Positions 1 through 8,675 of a DNA stretch of 47,361 bases are shown here, piece by piece. Each line of letters starts with the position of its first letter. The first letter of the stretch is position 1. The position numbers and the translations under genes were made by a program. The stretch comes from Rhodobacteraceae bacterium MED-G08 (GTDB lineage Bacteria; Pseudomonadota; Alphaproteobacteria; Rhodobacterales; Rhodobacteraceae): the NCBI GenBank assembly GCA_002457055.1, contig NTKT01000019.1, positions 1-47,361 of the forward strand, written 5' to 3'. The notes below the pieces were generated by a model. The model saw only the letters and a list, made by a program, of their open reading frames with translations, ran no database searches and was not told where the DNA came from.

Positions 1-287
1 AAATAATTGCTCATCCATTTGAGAATCTCCTTGTAGATTGTGCAAATGATGTAAACGCCTCAGTAATTTTTAGAGGACTTCGCGCTGTTGCTGATTTTGA
101 GTATGAGTTCCAAATGGTCGGTATGAATCGCGCTTTGAATGATAGCATCGAAACCGTTTTTTTAATGGCTGAGGCAAAGCACCAGGCGATAGCATCGAAG
201 TTAGTAAAAGAAATTGTGCGACTAGGTGGTGATGTTTCAAAATTTGTGACACCGACGGTAAACAAACAGCTCTTAGAAAAATTCTGA
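1..287 (+). CDS. coaD: Phosphopantetheine adenylyltransferase, 3' end only
   Basis: The frame is open from the window edge (first full codon at base 3) to TGA at 285-287, so only about the last 94 residues are present. The visible part has the CoaD signatures: a VIFRGLRAVADFEYEFQM stretch, where RGLR.V.DFEYE contacts ATP/4'-phosphopantetheine in the family, then MNRALN, then ETVFLMAEAKHQAIASK, then LGGDVSKFV near the C-terminus. CoaD adenylylates 4'-phosphopantetheine to dephospho-CoA, the penultimate step of CoA synthesis in the cytosol. The nucleotidyltransferase HxGH motif would lie upstream of the window. It converges on gap (stop to stop, 23 bases), with no clear terminator between them. 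Confidence 0.93.
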   Translation, partial: IIAHPFENLLVDCANDVNASVIFRGLRAVADFEYEFQMVGMNRALNDSIETVFLMAEAKHQAIASKLVKEIVRLGGDVSKFVTPTVNKQLLEKF

Positions 288-310
288 ATAATTTATAATA
301 TCATCCGATA

Positions 311-1312
311 TTAAATATGCTTTGCCATGACCACTGCGGTATCAGCCATTCTGTTGGAGAAGCCCCATTCATTATCATACCAGCTCAGAACTCGTACCAA
401 ATTGTTATCCATTACTTTGGTTTGATCAGCTGCAAAAATTGATGATCTAGGATCATGATTGAAGTCGCAAGACACAAGTTTTTTATCAGTATATCCCAGA
501 ACCCCTTTTAACGTGCTGCTTGCAATATTATTAACTGCTTCATTAATTTCAGTGATAGAGGTGTCACGATTTGCTTCAAAAGTAAGATCAACAACCGATA
601 CGTTTGGTGTCGGTACACGAACTGCAAACCCATCTAACTTTTCATCTAGTTCTGGTAGGACTAAACCAACAGCTTTAGCGGCTCCCGTTGTGGTCGGTAT
701 CATACTCAAACTTGCAGCACGTGCGCGGTATAGGTCATCATGCATTGTATCTAATACAGGTTGGTCACCGGTATAGCTATGTATGGTAGTCATAAACCCA
801 CGTTTTATACCTACTACTTCATGCAGAACTTTTGCAATAGGAGCCAAACAATTTGTAGTACATGAAGCGTTGGAAACGATTACGTCATTTTTTGTCAATG
901 TTTCATGATTTACACCATACACAATTGTTTTATCGGCATTTTTTGCGGGAGCACTAATCAGCACACGTGACGATCCATTACTTAGATGTGCGGCTGCTTT
1001 TTCCCGGTCAGTAAAAATACCAGTACACTCCATTGCTATATCAATATGTCTCCAGGGTAACTCTGCTGGTTGCTTAATAGCAGTTACTTCAATTTCCATT
1101 TCACCAATAATAATAGAATTTTTGGTCGTTTTAATATCTTTCGCAAATCTTCCATGTATACTATCAAATTCTAACAAATGAGCATTTATTTCAGTTGATC
1201 CCAAATCATTTATTGCAACGATTTCCAGATCAGTTCTTCCAGATTCTACTACTGCTCTTAAAATATTACGTCCGATCCTGCCGAAACCATTAATTGCAAC
1301 CTTGACTGCCAT
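311..1312 (-). CDS. gap: Type I glyceraldehyde-3-phosphate dehydrogenase, NAD-type paralogue
   Basis: 333 aa, normal length. It interconverts glyceraldehyde-3-phosphate and 1,3-bisphosphoglycerate. An N-terminal Rossmann motif INGFGRIGR (7-15) is followed by an acidic residue at the end of the second strand (Asp36 in INDLG), the residue that selects NAD over NADP in this family. The catalytic Cys151 lies in SNASCTTNCLAP, and the base His178 in TTIHSYTGDQ. The S-loop residues matching Leu187-Pro188 of the Bacillus enzyme are Thr189-Met190. A good ribosome-binding site (GAGGG) precedes the ATG. A perfect 12-bp palindrome sits 18-30 bases before the start and is the likely operator. It follows gap2 with a 151-base gap, so it probably has its own promoter. 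Confidence 0.95.
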   Translation of the reverse strand: MAVKVAINGFGRIGRNILRAVVESGRTDLEIVAINDLGSTEINAHLLEFDSIHGRFAKDIKTTKNSIIIGEMEIEVTAIKQPAELPWRHIDIAMECTGIFTDREKAAAHLSNGSSRVLISAPAKNADKTIVYGVNHETLTKNDVIVSNASCTTNCLAPIAKVLHEVVGIKRGFMTTIHSYTGDQPVLDTMHDDLYRARAASLSMIPTTTGAAKAVGLVLPELDEKLDGFAVRVPTPNVSVVDLTFEANRDTSITEINEAVNNIASSTLKGVLGYTDKKLVSCDFNHDPRSSIFAADQTKVMDNNLVRVLSWYDNEWGFSNRMADTAVVMAKHI

Positions 1313-1330
1313 ATTTAACCCTCAATTTAA

Positions 1331-1342
1331 GTTAGCGCTAAC
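1331..1342. promoter_or_regulatory. LacI-type palindromic operator before gap
   Basis: GTTAGCGCTAAC is a perfect 12-bp palindrome with the central CG typical of LacI/GalR-family operators. It lies just upstream of the gap start, where a bound repressor would block initiation or early elongation. It shares its core with three sites upstream of gap2. Rhodobacter controls central carbon genes with the LacI-family protein CceR; that a homologue binds here is inference. Confidence 0.6.
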
Positions 1343-1463
1343 ATCAAAAAATAAAGTACAAAAGTCAAGCCAAATAAGGGTCTCCAAACGGATAATACAG
1401 CATGTGATGTAAATGGTAATTAGCTGGGCGATAATATTCTAATCAAAACTCTTAAGTCGCGAC

Positions 1464-2468
1464 TTATATCAGTTTTTGACCAATTTTTGAGGCAACATCT
1501 GTCATTCTGCACGAAAACGCCCATTCATTGTCATACCAAGCAAGTATTCTAACCAAGTTATCACCAACTACTCTAGTTTGATCTGGAGCAAATATCGAAG
1601 AGTGGGTCGTGTGATTGAAATCAATTGAAACTTTCGGTTCAGGATCAAATGCAAGTACTTTACTCATATTACCTTTGGAAGCGTCTTCTATAATATCATT
1701 AATATTTTGCGATGAAATTTTCTTTTTGGCCTTAAAGGTAAGATCAATGGCTGACACATTGGGAGTAGGTACCCTAATTGCCGTTCCATCAAGCTTTCCA
1801 TCTAATTCAGGGATCACTGTTCCTATTGTTTTTGCTGCTCCTGTGGAAGTTGGTATCATAGCCAGAGCGGCAGCACGACACCGGTACAAGTCGTCGTGGC
1901 GTTTGTCTAATGTAGGTTGGTCACCAGTGTAACTATGTATCGTAGTCATCATCCCATATTCTATACCTACTGTTTCATTTAAGACCTTTGCAATAGGGGC
2001 CAAACAGTTTGTCGTGCACGATCCATTTGATAGAATTCGATCATTTCTTGAAATTTTATGATCGTTAACTCCAAATATAACTGTTCGATCCACATTTTTT
2101 GCTGGCGCTGAGATTAGTACAGATTTAGCGCCGTTTTTTACATGCGCTATAGCTTTATCATAGCTCGTAAATTTACCGGTGCACTCAAGAACAACATCAC
2201 ATCCTGACCAATCTAAGTCATCGGCATTGTAAGAGGATAGAACTTCAATGGGACCTCTTCCAAGATCGAAGCTGTTTTGGTTAACGTCAACCTTGCCCGC
2301 AAAACGACCATGTACACTGTCATATCTTAGAAGATGCGCGTTTGTTTCAATTGAACCTGGGGCGTTAACTTTTGATACTATTACATCGTTTCGGCCATAT
2401 TCAAAGATACCTGCTAAGGTTGTTCGCCCAATTCGCCCAAAACCATTTATTCCCAGTGTTACCGTCAT
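1464..2468 (-). CDS. gap2: Type I glyceraldehyde-3-phosphate dehydrogenase, second paralogue, probably NADP(H)-using
   Basis: 334 aa. It has the same fold and catalytic residues as its neighbour (Cys151 in SNGSCTTNCLAP, His178), so it is expected to be active. The cofactor site differs. Asp36 is replaced by Ala (VNAPG), and the two S-loop residues that approach the adenosine ribose are Lys189-Arg190 (LDKRHDD). In GapB-type and chloroplast GAPDHs, loss of this Asp together with S-loop changes permits NADP(H) use, so a biosynthetic (gluconeogenic) role is likely. This is inference from residues, not proof. The ATG has a GGGGA ribosome-binding site. Three LacI-type operator-like sites lie 77-122 bases upstream, between gap2 and the end of tkt. 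Confidence 0.92.
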   Translation of the reverse strand: MTVTLGINGFGRIGRTTLAGIFEYGRNDVIVSKVNAPGSIETNAHLLRYDSVHGRFAGKVDVNQNSFDLGRGPIEVLSSYNADDLDWSGCDVVLECTGKFTSYDKAIAHVKNGAKSVLISAPAKNVDRTVIFGVNDHKISRNDRILSNGSCTTNCLAPIAKVLNETVGIEYGMMTTIHSYTGDQPTLDKRHDDLYRCRAAALAMIPTSTGAAKTIGTVIPELDGKLDGTAIRVPTPNVSAIDLTFKAKKKISSQNINDIIEDASKGNMSKVLAFDPEPKVSIDFNHTTHSSIFAPDQTRVVGDNLVRILAWYDNEWAFSCRMTDVASKIGQKLI

Positions 2469-2544
2469 TTTATCCCCAATATATTTGATTCTCTTATAAC
2501 CAATTTATTAGTAATAAAAACAATATTTTTATTTAAAATTAGTA

Positions 2545-2590
2545 TGTTAGCGGTAAAATTACATGTTTGCGCAAACAGTTAGCGCAAACT
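2545..2590. promoter_or_regulatory. Cluster of three LacI-type operator-like sites upstream of gap2
   Basis: Three related sites lie in 46 bases: TGTTAGCGGTAAAA (2545-2558, imperfect), TGTTTGCGCAAACA (2564-2577, a perfect 14-bp palindrome), and AGTTAGCGCAAACT (2577-2590, palindromic except one A/T pair). The last two share a base at 2577. All carry the GTTnGCG half-site also found in front of gap. They are placed in the promoter region of gap2 on the minus strand. Otherwise the 2469-2639 gap is AT-rich with no gene. Confidence 0.6.
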
Positions 2591-2639
2591 ATTCTATACC
2601 GAGAGAAAAATAATACTGAGGTTTAGGTACGGGATCACA

Positions 2640-4658
2640 TTACAAAAGACTTATAGCTTCTGAGGCAATTCTATCTGGTGTAATGCCAAAATGGTTAAAC
2701 AAAACTTCAGCAGGAGCAGATGCGCCAAAACTTTTCATACCTACAAATGAAGATTTGTTTGCTCTCGCTCTATGACCTAACAACCATTCATCCCAACCAG
2801 TTCTAACACCGGCCTCGATACCAATTCTAATTGCTTGGCCGGCAGGTAATATGCGTCTTTTATAGGTTTCGTCTTGTTGTGAAAATAATTCCATGCAAGG
2901 CATAGATACTACCCTGGTCCCTATTCCCTTATCTTCAAGTAATTCGCGTGCTTGCAAGGCAATAGAAACTTCGGATCCGGTCGCAATTAATATAACCCGT
3001 CGGTTTTTTGATGCTTCTTCCAAAATATATGCACCTTTAGATACTAAGTTTGCAAACTGGTGCTTTTGTCTAACAGTGGGGAGATTTTGCCTAGACAGCG
3101 CCAAAACTGATGGCGTATTCTTCATTGATAAAGCTATTTCCCAACATTCAGCAGTTTCAATTGTATCAGCAGGTCTAAATACTAATGTATTTGGAGTAGA
3201 ACGGGATATAGCGAGGTGCTCTACCGGCTGATGTGTGGGGCCATCTTCTCCAAGCCCAATACTGTCGTGGGTCATAACAAAAATAGTTGGTATTTTCATA
3301 AGTGCGGCAAGTCTCATTGCCGGTCGTGCATAATCAGTGAAGCACATAAATGTTCCGCCGTACGGTCTAATGCCTCCATGAAGAGCCATACCATTCATGG
3401 CAGCAGCCATGGCGTGTTCTCGAATGCCGTAGTGTATATAACGACCTTTCCGATTGTTTTTATCAAATATTTTCATATCGTTTGATTTAGTATTATTTGA
3501 TCCGGTAAGGTCTGCTGAGCCTCCTATCGTTTCCTGCATAAAGCTGTTTATTGCATTTAGTGTCAGTTCACTTGATTTTCTTGTCGCTATTGTGGGTGAT
3601 GCCGCGCTACTTTCTTTCTTGAATTTACGAATAGCCGAGGTCAGTTTTTTTGGAGCATCTCCGCTAAAAATTCTTTCAAACTCCTTTCGTTTTGAATTTG
3701 ATAAACTTTCTAGGTGAGACCGCCATCTTTGGAATGCCTTATCTCCCTCGAGACCTGCTTGTTCCCACTGCTCTTTAATCGATTTGGGAATATCAAATGG
3801 TTTGTGGCTCCACTGATAAACTTCTCTCGCATCTTTAATTAGTTCTGGATCGGTTAAAGCTCCATGACCCTTTGATGTGTCCTGTGCTGCTGTGCCTATC
3901 GCTATATGGGTTTTACAAGCTATCATTGTAGGTTTTTCAGACTTTTTTGCAGCTGAAATTGCACTATCAATTTCTTCAGGATCATGACCGTCTATCTCTA
4001 TAACCTCCCAACCGGAGGCCTCAAAGCGTGTTTTTTGGTCGGTTGAATCTGTAAGATCTACAGTTCCGTCTATCGTGATATTGTTGTTGTCCCAAAAAAC
4101 GATAAGTTTGTGTAAACGTAAATGTCCTGCAAGGCTGATAGCCTCCTGACTGACGCCTTCCATCAAACACCCGTCACCGGCAATTACGAAAGTATGGTGA
4201 TCAATAATGTTTTGCCCAAATCTTGCGCGAAGGCTTTCTTCGGCAATAGCGAATCCCACCGAATTTGCTATCCCTTGTCCCAATGGACCGGTAGTTGTTT
4301 CTATAACATCTGATAGAAAATTCTCTGGATGGCCTGCAGTTTTTTTACCAAGCTGCCTAAAATTCTTTAGTTGATCTATGTCAAAATCAGCATAGCCACA
4401 AAGATATGCAACACTATAAAGAAGCATCGATCCGTGACCTGCAGATAAAATAAATCTGTCTCTATCTGGCCAGTTAGGTTGTGCGGTGCTAAATTTAAGA
4501 TGTTTTTCGAACAAAATCGTAGCAACATCTGCCATCCCAATTGGCATGCCAGAATGGCCAGAATTTGCAGCCGCTACAGCGTCCAGTGTTAAAACACGTA
4601 TGGCGTTAGCCTTCTCCCAGTGTTGAGGGTGAAGTTTTCGAAGCTTTTCAATTTCCAT
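2640..4658 (-). CDS. tkt: Transketolase
   Basis: 672 aa, full length. It transfers two-carbon ketol units between sugar phosphates in the pentose phosphate pathway, using thiamine diphosphate and Mg2+. The N-terminal [11 protein letters not shown] (about 31-41), GPLGQG (124-129) and the ThDP/metal motif from GDG (161-163) to the NNN run (191-193) are all present. The pyrimidine domain carries the [13 protein letters not shown] stretch with the catalytic Glu of the family, and a C-terminal transketolase domain follows (near [14 protein letters not shown]). A weak AAGGA-like ribosome-binding site precedes the ATG. It is the first gene of the tkt-gap2-gap series on this strand, and a 171-base gap with operators separates it from gap2. 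Confidence 0.96.
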   Translation of the reverse strand: MEIEKLRKLHPQHWEKANAIRVLTLDAVAAANSGHSGMPIGMADVATILFEKHLKFSTAQPNWPDRDRFILSAGHGSMLLYSVAYLCGYADFDIDQLKNFRQLGKKTAGHPENFLSDVIETTTGPLGQGIANSVGFAIAEESLRARFGQNIIDHHTFVIAGDGCLMEGVSQEAISLAGHLRLHKLIVFWDNNNITIDGTVDLTDSTDQKTRFEASGWEVIEIDGHDPEEIDSAISAAKKSEKPTMIACKTHIAIGTAAQDTSKGHGALTDPELIKDAREVYQWSHKPFDIPKSIKEQWEQAGLEGDKAFQRWRSHLESLSNSKRKEFERIFSGDAPKKLTSAIRKFKKESSAASPTIATRKSSELTLNAINSFMQETIGGSADLTGSNNTKSNDMKIFDKNNRKGRYIHYGIREHAMAAAMNGMALHGGIRPYGGTFMCFTDYARPAMRLAALMKIPTIFVMTHDSIGLGEDGPTHQPVEHLAISRSTPNTLVFRPADTIETAECWEIALSMKNTPSVLALSRQNLPTVRQKHQFANLVSKGAYILEEASKNRRVILIATGSEVSIALQARELLEDKGIGTRVVSMPCMELFSQQDETYKRRILPAGQAIRIGIEAGVRTGWDEWLLGHRARANKSSFVGMKSFGASAPAEVLFNHFGITPDRIASEAISLL

Positions 4659-4859
4659 CGAAGACCGAGTCCTTCAGCAGATTAATCCATGTCAATGCAT
4701 AACATGAGTATTGCGAAGTTCAAGTGAACAGTGAGGGCTGCTGATAATGATTAAAAGTTTTTGAATAAGAAAACTTAATCTATGAAAAATTTCCAAACAG
4801 GTTTATAAAATATTGTATATCAGTAATATATCCTAGAGGACTTGATTAAAGGGTAATAT

Positions 4860-5147
4860 ATGGAGCAAATAGTCGATTTAGAGCGTAGAATAGAGTTGGC
4901 GTTAAACGAAATTGAGCGCTCAGTATCTCTATATTCCAGAAATTCTCGTGTTGGTAGTGAACCCGCTAATGAAGAGTTAGAGAAACTTTCAATTGAGAAT
5001 AAAAAGCTTGAAGCAGCAATTGAAGAATTAAAAGCTAAGCATAGTACGGAGCTGCAATCTTTATTAGCTGAAAGAGAAGAAGAGCGAGAAACCGTGAAAA
5101 AACTCTACAAAAGATTAACTGAAGTTGTTGAAAATTCTGGAGAATAA
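4860..5147 (+). CDS. Small coiled-coil protein paired with ZapA (ZauP-like)
   Basis: 95 aa, almost wholly helical and charged (Glu, Lys and Leu rich), with heptad-like spacing from about residue 45 to 90. It has no catalytic motif, signal peptide or membrane segment. An AAAGGG ribosome-binding site lies six bases before the ATG. It ends five bases before zapA, so the two are co-transcribed. In Caulobacter the gene in the same operon as zapA encodes ZauP, a coiled-coil partner that with ZapA focuses the cytokinetic Z-ring; many alphaproteobacteria keep a DUF4164-type gene in this place. Assignment rests on position, size and coiled coil, because such sequences diverge fast. The 201-base gap to tkt (4659-4859) should hold divergent promoters. 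Confidence 0.7.
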   Translation: MEQIVDLERRIELALNEIERSVSLYSRNSRVGSEPANEELEKLSIENKKLEAAIEELKAKHSTELQSLLAEREEERETVKKLYKRLTEVVENSGE

Positions 5148-5152
5148 AGTCT

Positions 5153-5533
5153 ATGCCTGAAATTAAGCTATCAATAGGAGGCAGAGATTTTCAAGTCGCT
5201 TGCCAAGAGGGTGAAGAAAATTTTCTCACTGACGCTGCAAATTTGTTAAATTCTGAGTCACAAAAATTGGTTTCACAGTTAGGTAGATTGTCGGAGTCTC
5301 GCATGTTGCTGATGGCAGGTTTAATGTTGGCTGATAGAATGATAAATCTAGAGAAGTCGATTAATGAGCGAGAAAAGCAAATTGAACAGAAAGAAATAGA
5401 CTTAGAGAAATCGATATCTGCTGCAAAAGCTGCCTCCGATAGTAAGCCAGCGTTTGCTAATGATATTTCTGACCTTCTGGCTAAGACTGCTAAGCGATTA
5501 GAAAGCGTCGCTAAATTAACCTCTAGTCAGTAA
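5153..5533 (+). CDS. zapA: Cell division protein ZapA
   Basis: 126 aa. The N-terminal ZapA domain is visible: a beta strand IKLSIGGRDFQVACQEGEE, then helix LTDAANLLNSE, then the LLMAGLMLADRMINLE segment. A C-terminal coiled coil (about residues 60-95) follows and mediates tetramerisation in the family. ZapA binds and cross-links FtsZ filaments at midcell. It is longer than E. coli ZapA (109 aa), with an extra C-terminal tail, as is common in alphaproteobacteria. It sits directly behind the ZauP-like gene and converges on grxD, whose stop is 24 bases away. Confidence 0.9.
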   Translation: MPEIKLSIGGRDFQVACQEGEENFLTDAANLLNSESQKLVSQLGRLSESRMLLMAGLMLADRMINLEKSINEREKQIEQKEIDLEKSISAAKAASDSKPAFANDISDLLAKTAKRLESVAKLTSSQ

Positions 5534-5556
5534 TTCTTTAAAATACGAAGTGGTAA

Positions 5557-5919
5557 TCAGGCGTTTGCTTCGCGGATTTTTTCAGCTGCGTCTTTATCAA
5601 ATTCAATACCATTTTTCTCAAATAAACTATCGAGTTCGCCTGATAAAGCCATCTCTGTAATTATATCACACCCGCCTACAAACTCTCCCTTGACATACAG
5701 CTGCGGAATTGTTGGCCAGTCAGAAAAGTCTTTTATTCCTTGTCTAACTACTTCATCCGCGAGTACATTTATGTCCTCATAGTCGACACCAATGTAATTT
5801 AGAACACCTGCTACTTTGCTCGAAAAGCCGCATTGAGGCATAGATTTATTGCCTTTCATGTACAAGACAACGTTGTTTTCCTCGATGGTTTTTTTTATTT
5901 GTTCGTTTACTTCAGACAT
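5557..5919 (-). CDS. grxD: Monothiol glutaredoxin, Grx4/GrxD family
   Basis: 120 aa. The single active cysteine is Cys30 in the CGFS motif. KGN(K) precedes it and the WPTIPQLYV segment with the cis-Pro of the thioredoxin fold follows, then GGCDI for glutathione contact. CGFS glutaredoxins bind a glutathione-coordinated [2Fe-2S] cluster and deliver it, often as a hetero-complex with a BolA protein; bolA is the next gene upstream (10-base gap), which fits. An AAGGAA ribosome-binding site precedes the start. Confidence 0.95.
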   Translation of the reverse strand: MSEVNEQIKKTIEENNVVLYMKGNKSMPQCGFSSKVAGVLNYIGVDYEDINVLADEVVRQGIKDFSDWPTIPQLYVKGEFVGGCDIITEMALSGELDSLFEKNGIEFDKDAAEKIREANA

Positions 5920-5929
5920 TATTGTTCCT

Positions 5930-6178
5930 TTAACTATCAGATGGGGCCTTGGTTGTTAGCGCCAATGCATGTAACTCGCCATTTGAACCATCCATTTTTC
6001 CTTTTAAGGCAGCATAAACTGCCCTTTGTTGCTGTACACGGTTCATATTTTTGAAACTTTCATCAATAACCTCTGCAGAATAATGATTTCCGTCTCCTGC
6101 CAGGTCAGTAATTGTAATACTAGCATTTGGAAATTGCTCGCGTATCATATTCTCAATTTCATTTGCCTGCATAGCCAT
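5930..6178 (-). CDS. bolA: BolA/IbaG family protein
   Basis: 82 aa, a typical single-domain BolA. The core includes FPNASITITDLAGDGNHYSAEV with the GDGNHY stretch containing the conserved metal/cluster-binding His, followed by RVQQQRAVYAALKGKM and HALALTT. BolA partners CGFS glutaredoxins in Fe-S trafficking, and grxD lies 10 bases downstream in the same operon. A strong AAGGAGA ribosome-binding site supports this start. It lies 81 bases behind purL. Confidence 0.92.
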   Translation of the reverse strand: MAMQANEIENMIREQFPNASITITDLAGDGNHYSAEVIDESFKNMNRVQQQRAVYAALKGKMDGSNGELHALALTTKAPSDS

Positions 6179-6259
6179 TTCAAATCTCCTTACGGCATCT
6201 TAAATATTCTTTTCACCTAAGAACAAGCCTAAAAAATCTATAGAGACAAATCTAGGTGA

Positions 6260-8419
6260 TTAGTTAAAAATTTCAGCAAAAGAATTTCGATACTTGCTAA
6301 AAATTTCATCTTTGTCTGAATAAAAGTCTCCAAATTTGATTTTATCACCACCAAGCGTTCCAATATTTTCAATTGACACTTTAGCTTTCTTTGCATTGAC
6401 AAAAAGTAACTCAGCTTGATCAAAATTACATGCAATAAGATATCGAGCTTGATCTTCTCCAAAAAGTTTAGCTGGATCTGAAGTTTGGATTTCCATGCCA
6501 AGATTTCCCTTTTCAGCTAATTCAAATGCTGCCAGTGCGATGCCACCATCTGATAAATCAGTGCAAGCATTTATGAGGTGCCTATTGTTCAATATGAAAT
6601 AACCATTCTGTTTTTCAGCCATCAAGTCTACTTGGGGTGGAGAGCCATCTTGCAAATTAAACATTTCATCAACAATTGCAGACTGCCCTAAATGCCCAAA
6701 AGTATCTCCAACAACCAGCAAAAGGTCACCTGAGATAACAGAGTTTAATATTGGTTCTTCGTCTTCATTTATTAGTCCTACTGCACCAATTGTTGGGGTA
6801 GGTAGTATTGGCTCGCCGTCCGTCTCATTATATAAGCTTACGTTGCCCGAGACTATCGGCATTTCCAGTTTTTCAGCCGCCTCTGCGATACCTTTTATAG
6901 CGAGGACAACTTGTCCCATAATTTCAGGTTTTTCTGGGTTACCAAAATTTAAGTTGTCTGTTGATGCTATGGGTTTTGCTCCCACCGCACATAGATTACG
7001 GAATGCTTCAGCTACAGCTTGTTTCCCGCCTTCCAACGGATCAGCTTTCACGTATCGTGGTGTCACATCGGCCGTAAATGCTAAACTTTTATTCGTTCCA
7101 TGAACCCTAACCATACCTGATCCAGTCCCAGGGGTAATTACTGTATCAGCCATTACCTGACTATCGTATTGTTGATAAACCCATTTCTTGCAGCAGTAGT
7201 TTGGAGAACTTATCAGGGATAGCAAACCCTCAAGTGGGCTGAAGCTTTTTATAACTTGCAAAGGCTTTACTTTTGGTGGTTCTTTCCAAGAACGGTCATA
7301 TTCCGGCGAATTTCCAGATAAAGCTTTTAATGGAACTTGAGCCTTTATTTCTCCATTATGTTCAATAATGAATAAGTCCTCAGGTATAGTTTCTCCTATA
7401 ATTGCAAAGTCTAAGTCCCACTTTTCAAATATTGCTCGACTTTGCTCTTCTTTCTCGGGTTTAAGAACCATAAGCATCCGCTCTTGGGATTCTGACAGCA
7501 TCATCTCGTATGCTGTCATATTTTTCTCGCGTGTTGGAACGAGATCTAAGTTGAGTTTAATTCCAAGGTTTCCCTTATCACCCATTTCTACCGCAGAACA
7601 TGTTAACCCTGCAGCACCCATATCTTGAATTGATACAACTGCATCTGTCTTCATTAGTTCCAAACAAGCTTCAAGGAGTCTTTTCTCTGTAAAAGGATCT
7701 CCCACTTGAACAGTAGGTCTTTTTTCTTCAATTGTGTCGTCAAATTCAGCAGATGCCATTGTTGCTCCGCCGACACCATCCCTCCCTGTTTTTGCACCTA
7801 GATAAACCACAGGCATTCCAACTCCAGATGCTGCAGAGTAAAAAATCATATTGTGATCAACTAAACCAGCTGCAAAAGCATTTACCAAACAATTTCCATT
7901 ATATGATTTATTAAATCGGATTTCTCCCCCAACAGTGGGAACTCCAAACGAATTTCCATAACTACCGATGCCTTCTACAACACCGTGCACTAGTTCTTTC
8001 GTTCTTGGATGGTTTATTTCCCCAAATGATAAGGCGTTCATAGCTGCTATGGGACGTGCGCCCATTGTAAATACGTCTCTGAGTATTCCTCCAACGCCAG
8101 TTGCAGCGCCTTGATGTGGCTCTATGTAACTTGGGTGGTTATGGCTTTCCATCTTAAAAACAACAGCTTGATTGTCCCCAATGTCTACTATTCCAGCATT
8201 CTCACCAGGCCCGCAGATTACATTTTCACCCTTCTTTGGAAGTAATCGTAGCCATTTCTTAGATGATTTATATGAACAATGTTCATTCCACATCGCAGAA
8301 AATATCCCCAGTTCTGTAAATGTTGGATTTCGACCGATAATTTCCAGCAGAAGGTCGTATTCGCTAGAGTTAAGGCCATGACTTTCTATAAGTTCCGATG
8401 TGATTGCAGGCTCTAACAT
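6260..8419 (-). CDS. purL: Phosphoribosylformylglycinamidine synthase subunit PurL (small, alphaproteobacterial type)
   Basis: 719 aa from the ATG at 8419. I prefer this start to one 54 bases upstream because AAGGAA lies at the right distance before it and the protein then begins MLEPAIT, like its relatives. It catalyses ATP- and ammonia-dependent conversion of FGAR to FGAM in purine synthesis. Visible motifs are [18 protein letters not shown] near the N-terminus, [13 protein letters not shown] and GAATGVGGI(L)RD for ATP binding, DMGAAGL, and a second half beginning [13 protein letters not shown]. There is no C-terminal glutaminase domain, so it must work with separate PurQ and PurS, which are not in this window. 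Downstream are bolA and grxD. Confidence 0.95.
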   Translation of the reverse strand: MLEPAITSELIESHGLNSSEYDLLLEIIGRNPTFTELGIFSAMWNEHCSYKSSKKWLRLLPKKGENVICGPGENAGIVDIGDNQAVVFKMESHNHPSYIEPHQGAATGVGGILRDVFTMGARPIAAMNALSFGEINHPRTKELVHGVVEGIGSYGNSFGVPTVGGEIRFNKSYNGNCLVNAFAAGLVDHNMIFYSAASGVGMPVVYLGAKTGRDGVGGATMASAEFDDTIEEKRPTVQVGDPFTEKRLLEACLELMKTDAVVSIQDMGAAGLTCSAVEMGDKGNLGIKLNLDLVPTREKNMTAYEMMLSESQERMLMVLKPEKEEQSRAIFEKWDLDFAIIGETIPEDLFIIEHNGEIKAQVPLKALSGNSPEYDRSWKEPPKVKPLQVIKSFSPLEGLLSLISSPNYCCKKWVYQQYDSQVMADTVITPGTGSGMVRVHGTNKSLAFTADVTPRYVKADPLEGGKQAVAEAFRNLCAVGAKPIASTDNLNFGNPEKPEIMGQVVLAIKGIAEAAEKLEMPIVSGNVSLYNETDGEPILPTPTIGAVGLINEDEEPILNSVISGDLLLVVGDTFGHLGQSAIVDEMFNLQDGSPPQVDLMAEKQNGYFILNNRHLINACTDLSDGGIALAAFELAEKGNLGMEIQTSDPAKLFGEDQARYLIACNFDQAELLFVNAKKAKVSIENIGTLGGDKIKFGDFYSDKDEIFSKYRNSFAEIFN

Positions 8420-8557
8420 TTTATTCCTTGATTTGTTGCTGTTTCTAGTAATGGATTGATAAAGTGAGAGCAATGGAAAGGTTTTTATGATAAGGGTTTT
8501 TAGGTCGATGTGCTTAATAAATGGTGTAATTTATTGAGGTACAAACGAATAAAAGTT

Positions 8558-8578
8558 AAAAACTTTTTAAAAGTTTTT
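8558..8578. repeat. Perfect inverted repeat in the purL / M24 divergent promoter region
   Basis: AAAAACTTT - TTA - AAAGTTTTT has 9-bp arms and a 3-base spacer. It sits in the 256-base AT-rich gap (8420-8675) between two divergently transcribed genes. It could be an operator or merely AT-rich symmetry. It is not a terminator, because no gene ends here. Nothing else in this gap is recognisable apart from the AGGGGA ribosome-binding site of the downstream gene. Confidence 0.4.
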
Positions 8579-8675
8579 AGTACAAGTATTTTTAAGTTTT
8601 GAACGATTATCGAATGGAAACAGTTTTTGGAACTTATAGATTTAAATAAAAAGTTTTTTATTAGGGGATTACAAA

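Noticed and set aside
459-776. 105-codon frame on the plus strand, and a matching one at 1615-1932
   Set aside because: Both are antisense shadows of the same part of the two gap paralogues, which explains their resemblance.
8420-8473. 18 extra N-terminal codons for purL
   Set aside because: The AAGGAA ribosome-binding site falls before the later ATG, and homologous proteins begin there.
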